From the NCBI RefSeq assembly GCF_000004825.1, contig NW_008805071.1, positions 124,001 through 188,000 of the forward strand: a stretch of 64,000 nt of DNA, written 5' to 3'. A program made the translations under genes and the position numbers. The notes under the pieces were generated by a model, which saw nothing but the letters and a program-made list of their open reading frames with translations, was not told the DNA's origin and ran no database searches. Positions 58,289 to 64,000 of the stretch are shown here, piece after piece. Origin of the DNA: Heterostelium album PN500 (taxonomy: Eukaryota > Evosea > Eumycetozoa > Acytosteliales > Acytosteliaceae). Each line of letters opens with the position of its first letter. The stretch's first letter is position 1.

Positions 58289-60615
58289 ATGAGTAAACTT
58301 TCACCTTTATCTTCATCACCAACATTGTTATCACCATCAAGTAGTAATAATAATATATTTGATTATAGAGATGTTCATTCACCTAAAGAAGATTTAATAT
58401 CAGATGATTATCATCAATTTAAAGATATACCTATTATCATTGATAATGGTACCTATAATGTAAGAGCTGGTTATTCAAATGAAAATAAACCAAGATGTAT
58501 GTTATTCTATCTTTATTTAATATATATATGTTAAAGAATAACTAACTGATTTATTAATAATGATGTTGATTATTATTAGTACAATTTAAATCATTAGTTG
58601 GTAAAGTTAAATCGAATTCACAACCGATTGTTGGTAATTCCATTAGAGAGAGCGATATATCTAGACTTACATTGAAGAGTCCGTTTGATTCGAATCTACT
58701 GGTGCATCCACCAACACAAGAAGCGATATTCGATTACATATTCGAGAGATTGGGTGTCAATTCATCTATAGAGAATCCAATTATAATAACAGAACCATCT
58801 TCAAATCCATCTTATTGTAGAAAATGTATGATTATTCTTTTTTTTTTTTAATATTTAGAGAATGAATAACAACTTGTTATTAATTAATTATATTATCTAT
58901 AGATATGAGCGAATTATTATTTGAATGTTATAATATACCTTCTTTAACCTATGGAATAGATTCATTGTTTGCATTCTATGGAAATAGACATTTGTTTGAT
59001 GATAATGGTGCCAATGCTATGATTGTAGGTGCTGGACATGCAGTTACACACATCTACAACATACAGAATGACATTGTACAACACTATAGCACAAGAAGAA
59101 TCAATGTTGGTTCTTCTTTACAAACTGAATATCTAAAGAGATCATTACACTTGAAGTATCCACAACATAAAACATTCTTTACTTCAAATTATATAAATGT
59201 AAGTAGTAGTAGTAGTATTAGAAGATAGATATCGAAATACAATCTAATAAGTATACTTACAACAATATTATTATTATTTTTATATTAATGGTGATAAATA
59301 ATAGGATGTTAAAGAACAACATTGTATAGTATCAGATACATCTTATATTGAAAAGTTGAATGGATTCAAGTTGGATAATAGTCTGGATGTTAATTTAATA
59401 CAGCTACCATTCCAAGAGGTGGATTTGGCGCAGTTGGAAGAGGATAAACAGAGAAAGCTTGAGAATAAGAAGAAGATGGGTCAGATGGCAAGAGATAAGG
59501 CAGAGCAAAAGAGAAAGGAAAAGATGGTCGAGTATGAAGAACAGCTATCGAGATTGGAAGCAATCGCTTTGCTAAAGACAGAGAATGCAGCAGAGTACGA
59601 AGCATCGTTGGAGTCAGAGTCACTGAAAGAACGTGAGTTTCTCAAGCAAATCGATGAGCTACGCGAGAAACTCGGTAGGAAACGTGAACCGATTCCCGAG
59701 AAATCGAATGAAGAGGAATTCCCATTGCTCTTTATTGCCGACGATCAGCTGTCTGCCGATCAACTCAAGGAGAAACGCAAACAGAAACATCTAAAGGCGT
59801 TGAAAGACAGCAGGTTGTCAGCCAAGCGAAAGAGAGACGAAGAGAAGGAGAAGGTCGATGCTATCAACAAGAAGGAGGAGGATGCATTCGAACGTGATCC
59901 AGAGGCATATATAAAGGATCTATACGAGAGGAGGAAGAAGATATTGGATCGGAAGGAAGCGAGAGAGAAGGCGAGAACACAAGTCATTAGAAGACAATCG
60001 AAGCTGCGATCTCTCGAGCGAAAGAACGATGACGACGATCCTGAGGATGCCGAAGACGATCTACAGATGACAACCATAGAGAAATGGCTGAACCGATTCG
60101 ACCCGACCTGGAACATTGTCGAGGAGGACGACGACCCTCTCAAGGATTTCATGACGGCCAAAGACTTCCAGGTGCGTCTCGACGTCGAGAGAATCAAAGT
60201 ACCGGAGATTCTATTCCAACCGAAAGCACTGATCTCACTCGATGAAATGGGTTTGATGGAAACCATCGAAATGGTACTCTCAGAGATCAAAGATAGGAAA
60301 CTACAAAACAAAGTGGCATCGAACGTCTTTCTCACTGGTGGTCAAGTGTTGTTTAAGAATTTCGATAGAAGACTCGAATATGAATTGACACAACTTCGTG
60401 AGCCTGGCACGAAATTCAATATTTTCAAGAGTGATCATGGTCTGCTGGATTCATGGTTCGGTGCCAAACGTTGGTATTACGATACCAAACATCAGTGGCA
60501 ACAACATTCGATCTCTCAAAAAGAATTTCAAGAGTATGGCTACGATTATATTAAAGAACATTTTGCATCTAATCTTTCTATTTATAATATTTTAAACAAA
60601 AATGTTGGTAAATAA
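58289..60615 (+). CDS. arp5: Actin-related protein 5 (INO80 complex)
   Basis: Four exons (58289-58496, 58580-58825, 58903-59198, 59305-60615), all GT-AG and in phase, give 686 aa. Actin-fold pieces: 'IPIIIDNGTYNVRAGY' (phosphate 1), 'PIIITEPSSNPSYCRK', 'YNIPSLTYGIDSLFAFYGN', 'NAMIVGAGHAVTHIYNI' (phosphate 2), and C-terminal 'ASNVFLTGGQVLFKNFDRRL' and 'DSWFGAKRWYYDTKHQW'. A long charged coiled-coil-like insertion (about 265-500, rich in Lys/Glu/Arg) is the hallmark of ARP5. Within INO80 it couples ATPase activity to nucleosome sliding with Ies6. The Ser-rich N-terminus (about 1-25) is a local addition. Confidence 0.95.
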
Positions 60616-60697
60616 ATAGATATTCACAAACAAAACAAATTAAATAATAATAATAGTTTGATTTAAAATTTTATTTAACCAAACTTTTAGAATGATA

Positions 60698-62999
60698 TTA
60701 AGATTTAGCAACTCTATTTCTTGATAAGTATGGCGTTGCAGGTTCATATTTCATTGCAGCCGATTGGAATGATGAGTTGTGGTCGATCGATGGTCGAAGG
60801 AAATCTCTCCAGATTGCAGGTGTGGCCACTTTCTTTTGAACAATCTCCAACTCTTTAAATAATGCCCAATCTTCATCTGTCATCTTGTTATTGTTTTCAA
60901 GTATACTTGTATCATTTGAATTTGGTTGTTTTAGTGGTGTTTTATATTGTTGTGCTTGATTTTGTTGTTGTTGTTGCTGTTGACTCTGTCCTAAAATAAA
61001 TGATGTAGATGCACCTGAAGTATTATGATTATCCTGATTAAAATATTGTTGTTGTTGATGTTGTTGTGTTGGTTGTGGTTGTTGTGTAAATCTTTGTATT
61101 GGTTGTTGTGTAGGTCTTGTATGTTGTTGCTGCTGTTGTTGTTGTTGTTGATAATTATTTTGATTTTGATATTGAAATGGTTTCTGTTGTTGATTAAAAT
61201 ATTGATTATGTTGTTGTTGTTGTTGTTGAGTATTGTTTTTATAATTATTTGTATAGGATGAAGGTGGTGGTGGTGGTAGTGCATTTCCATTCATATAGTT
61301 ACTCTCATTGTTGTTACTGTTGTAATTATAGTTTATACTATCTTCGTTGATAAACTTTGAAAGTTCCATTAATCTCTTTTCAACTTGTTCGAATGTTGCT
61401 GTTATACTGTTGGATTTGCTGTTGGCTGTTGTTGTTGTTGTTGATTTAATATTACTTTTGGATGGTATTGGTGTGTTACTACTGACGTTTCCATTATTCA
61501 TCCTGTGAAATTGATAGTTTGAACTATCGTTGTGGTTACTGTTTATATTGTTGCTATTGTGGTGTTTGATAACCGACTGGATAATATTCTCTTCATCGAC
61601 ACTTAGATCGAGTGATTTCTCCCTCTCAGACACCAACGGGTTGAAACTAACTTTTTTCTCTGATGACTTGATGTGGTGTGACGACGGTCGGTATCTGTTG
61701 TTATTAGGTGGTGTGTGTATTGCTGTTGTTGCCGTTGTTGTTGTCGATATACTATTGTTGTTGTTGTTGATATTGTTACCATTTAGTTTAGGTTGTGAAT
61801 GGTTTGTTAATAGTGCAGGTTGTCTGTTGGTACTACTATTACTACTACTACTGTTGTTAATGCCATTTGACGATGAATTTGGATATACATAATTATTACT
61901 ATTTAAACTATTGATTGTATTGATGCTGCTGTTGCTACTCTGATGACAGTCTTCGTCAAAGAAAATCGGTTGTGCTATGACGGAAGACGATGAATTTGAA
62001 GGGTATAGAAAAGTGGGTCGATTAGGGTTAGACTCTGATTCAAACTCCAGTGGTGTATTCAACGCTGAATATGATTCTGAATTATAACTTTTAACTGGTG
62101 TTTCAATGATTATTGGTGATTGGTTATCCTATTATTTTTATTATTATCATTATTATTATTATTAGTTTGATATATAGAGTGTAATTAGTTTGATATTACT
62201 TACAGAGTATATTATTTGTGTTGGTGTAGATGGTTGATCACCTTCACCATGTAGTGAAACCTGTTGTATTTTGGTACCGGAACTAAAAGATTGTATGGAG
62301 AGCAGTGCTGTAAACCATCCGCTGGTTGGAGGTGAGAACGATATGTAACTTTCAAACTCTTGGTGCGGTGCAATAACAATTGGGAACTCTAATTTCGCTA
62401 GTATTGAAAATGGCTGAAGTTGTTGTGATGATTGCGATGCTGTTGAATTCAATGTAAATCCATTGTTTCTATTATGACTAATATTATTTATACCGTTTAC
62501 CATGCCATTAGCATTCTTTTGTAGTTGTAACTGTAATTGTTGTTGTTGTTGTTGTTGTTGTTTCTGTTGTTGATTTAAACTTTCACTACTACCATTACCA
62601 TTACTATTGTTATTATATTTTGGTCTATATTGATGTTGATATTGATTTTGTTGCTTCTGCTGTTGTTGTTGTGATTCACTAACAGTAAAAGAAGCATGTC
62701 CATATAAACTCTTTTGTTGTTGTAAGTATAAATTGGTGATAACAAATGGTTTATTCTCAGCATTGAGCACTAATTATTAAAAATTGAATTAGTCTAAACT
62801 GAATAGATCACTTTATTAATATAATTTTATAGATATTGATTCACTTACAAGTAAATCTAACGACTCTTCTTCTGCCTACATTGATTCTATGAAAGTCAAT
62901 ACCACCAATCATTACGATTCCAGAGTTTGACGGAGATGTTGAGTATTTCAATGATGAAGTTGAAATCATCTCCTCTGTAGAAATCTCTGATGACATCAT
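60698..62999 (-). CDS. ASH-domain protein, SPD-2/Cep192-like
   Basis: Three exons (62999-62849, 62769-62204, 62128-60698) join in phase to 715 aa. An ASPM-SPD-2-Hydin beta-sandwich is split. The first half is 'MIGGIDFHRINVGRRRVVRF' and 'NAENKPFVITNLYLQ' (about 29-66). The second is 'SILAKLEFPIVIAPHQEFES' to 'SGTKIQQVSLHGEG' (about 165-222), with a Gln/Asn insert between. The rest is Asn/Ser/Gln-rich, with a conserved-looking C-terminus ('MTDEDWALFKELEIVQKKVA' then TPAIWRDFLRP). ASH domains occur in centrosomal and ciliary proteins; dictyostelids have no cilia, so a centrosome role is the best inference. Confidence 0.65.
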
Positions 63000-64000
63000 C
63001 TACTCTATCTATATATATTGATATAATAATGTTTGATATATATTATATCAATTACAAAATAATCAATTAAAAATATATTAATTTATTTTATTTTAAACTT
63101 GCTCAGTTTTAAGCCCGCCAAAAACAAACTTTTTATTTTTTGGGAAGAACAAAATGATCCAAGGGGATAGCATCCATACTAATTCTTGGGAACTTTTATT
63201 TAAAATTAATATTTTTATTTTTTTTATTCAATAAATAATTTTTATTATTTTTATTTATATATTTTATTTTATTTATATATATAGAAAGATAATATTGTGA
63301 TCTTATAGATTTTGTTAGGCTGTTCTCTTTGATTTCTAGCGATAGTCACCTTAAATATGAAATATTTCTATTCAAAAGCTATCATCTGGCATATTTCTTA
63401 TACTATGAGTCTTGATTAGAATAAAGATCTTTATAATTCAATAATAATAATATAAATTAAATTAAAAAAGAAAAGACTTTGATCATGTTGTTCATTAAAA
63501 TTTGATTTTGTTTGTCGTCCTCTCGATCAGCTCATAATTTCTCGTATTCTTTCGATAACTTATTACAAAGAATAATAATTAAGATATTTATAAAAACATT
63601 CATTCTAATACCAATAAGATCTTTGAAAAATTGCAATGATTATTCTCGAGACGTTCGGAAGATTGTTATGGAATCACTGTTTTTAAAAAAATAAAAAATT
63701 TTAATTAAAAACTGAAAACAGTTTTTATAAATTAAAACATTTTTATAGGTGTCAATCTTTATGTTTGGATTGGTAATGATTACATCTTTAACAGATTTAT
63801 AGTTTTACATAATCATTATTGATTTCATTTTATTTTTATAAAAAATGTATGTATTTAGTAATTTTTTTTTAGTTTAGCCTCCTTTGATGAATAAAGTCAT
63901 CATCGTTCAGAATGATCACTCATATGACTAACAACAACACAAACGAATAGTTTTTTTTTTTTTGTATTTTTCACACAGTAAATAAGTAAATGATAATGGC
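63000..64000. other. Right-edge intergenic sequence
   Basis: Upstream of the ASH-domain gene; AT-rich. A 60-codon plus-strand ORF (63512-63694) has a somewhat less AT-rich core ('DVRKIVMESLFLKK') but no support as a gene. No RNA gene is recognised. Confidence 0.5.

Noticed and set aside
63512-63694. 60-codon ORF at the right edge
   Set aside because: Short, with no partner exon and no motif; could be a relic but cannot be supported.
1-64000. tRNA, rRNA, spliceosomal RNA, CRISPR arrays and LTR-type elements
   Set aside because: Scanned by eye for T-loop words, conserved snRNA words, regularly spaced repeats and reverse-transcriptase motifs; none found. A covariance-model search would be needed to exclude small RNAs.

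Overview
This window looks like nuclear DNA of a dictyostelid social amoeba. Non-coding DNA is extremely AT-rich, introns are short and GT-AG, genes are compact, and proteins carry runs of Asn, Gln, Thr or His. The gene content fits: a dictyostelid-type terpene synthase, mitochondrial MinC, F-box/SAP and ankyrin-like amoeba-specific families, and a giant beta-helix membrane protein. Exons are richer in G+C than is usual in Dictyostelium discoideum, so a Cavenderia-, Heterostelium- or Tieghemostelium-like species is possible; this is inference only.

Layout. 0-12 kb: a partial methyltransferase (+), a small Lys-rich protein (+), a secreted protein built of 21-bp repeats (-), acyl-CoA oxidase (-), terpene synthase (-), a decayed piggyBac-like remnant (-), a Stealth-type phosphotransferase (-), and GOT1 (+). 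12-29 kb: the mitochondrial DNL zinc finger Zim17/HEP (-), a tandem pair of SAP/F-box-like paralogues (+), a long AT-rich spacer, a Cys/His finger protein with a frame break (+), a GPI-type secreted protein (-), an ankyrin-like protein (-), sideroflexin (-), and a gene-poor stretch. 29-46 kb: a filamin-repeat protein with poly-Q and His-rich tail (-), an RRM + RNB exoribonuclease (+), and a 1585-aa beta-helix/multi-TM protein (-). 46-64 kb: an F-box/LRR-like gene (-), a second ankyrin-like gene (+), a CBS-pair protein (+), mitochondrial MinC (-), NELF-B (-), a disrupted multi-exon locus (-), the RNA-decapping enzyme DXO/RAI1 (-) divergent from the INO80 subunit ARP5 (+), and an SPD-2/Cep192-like ASH-domain protein (-).

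The genes do not form one pathway. There are loose themes: RNA turnover and transcription (RNB nuclease, DXO, NELF-B, ARP5), mitochondrion (MinC, Zim17, sideroflexin), and surface or secreted repeat proteins. The most notable observations are the bacterial-type MinC with a mitochondrial presequence, an RNB nuclease with an RRM and no AUG start, several independent reading-frame breaks in otherwise good genes (some at homopolymers, hence possibly draft-assembly errors), and a 62-bp-arm inverted repeat copying the end of a neighbouring gene. Exon boundaries were placed by eye from GT/AG sites and frame continuity. No database search was run.
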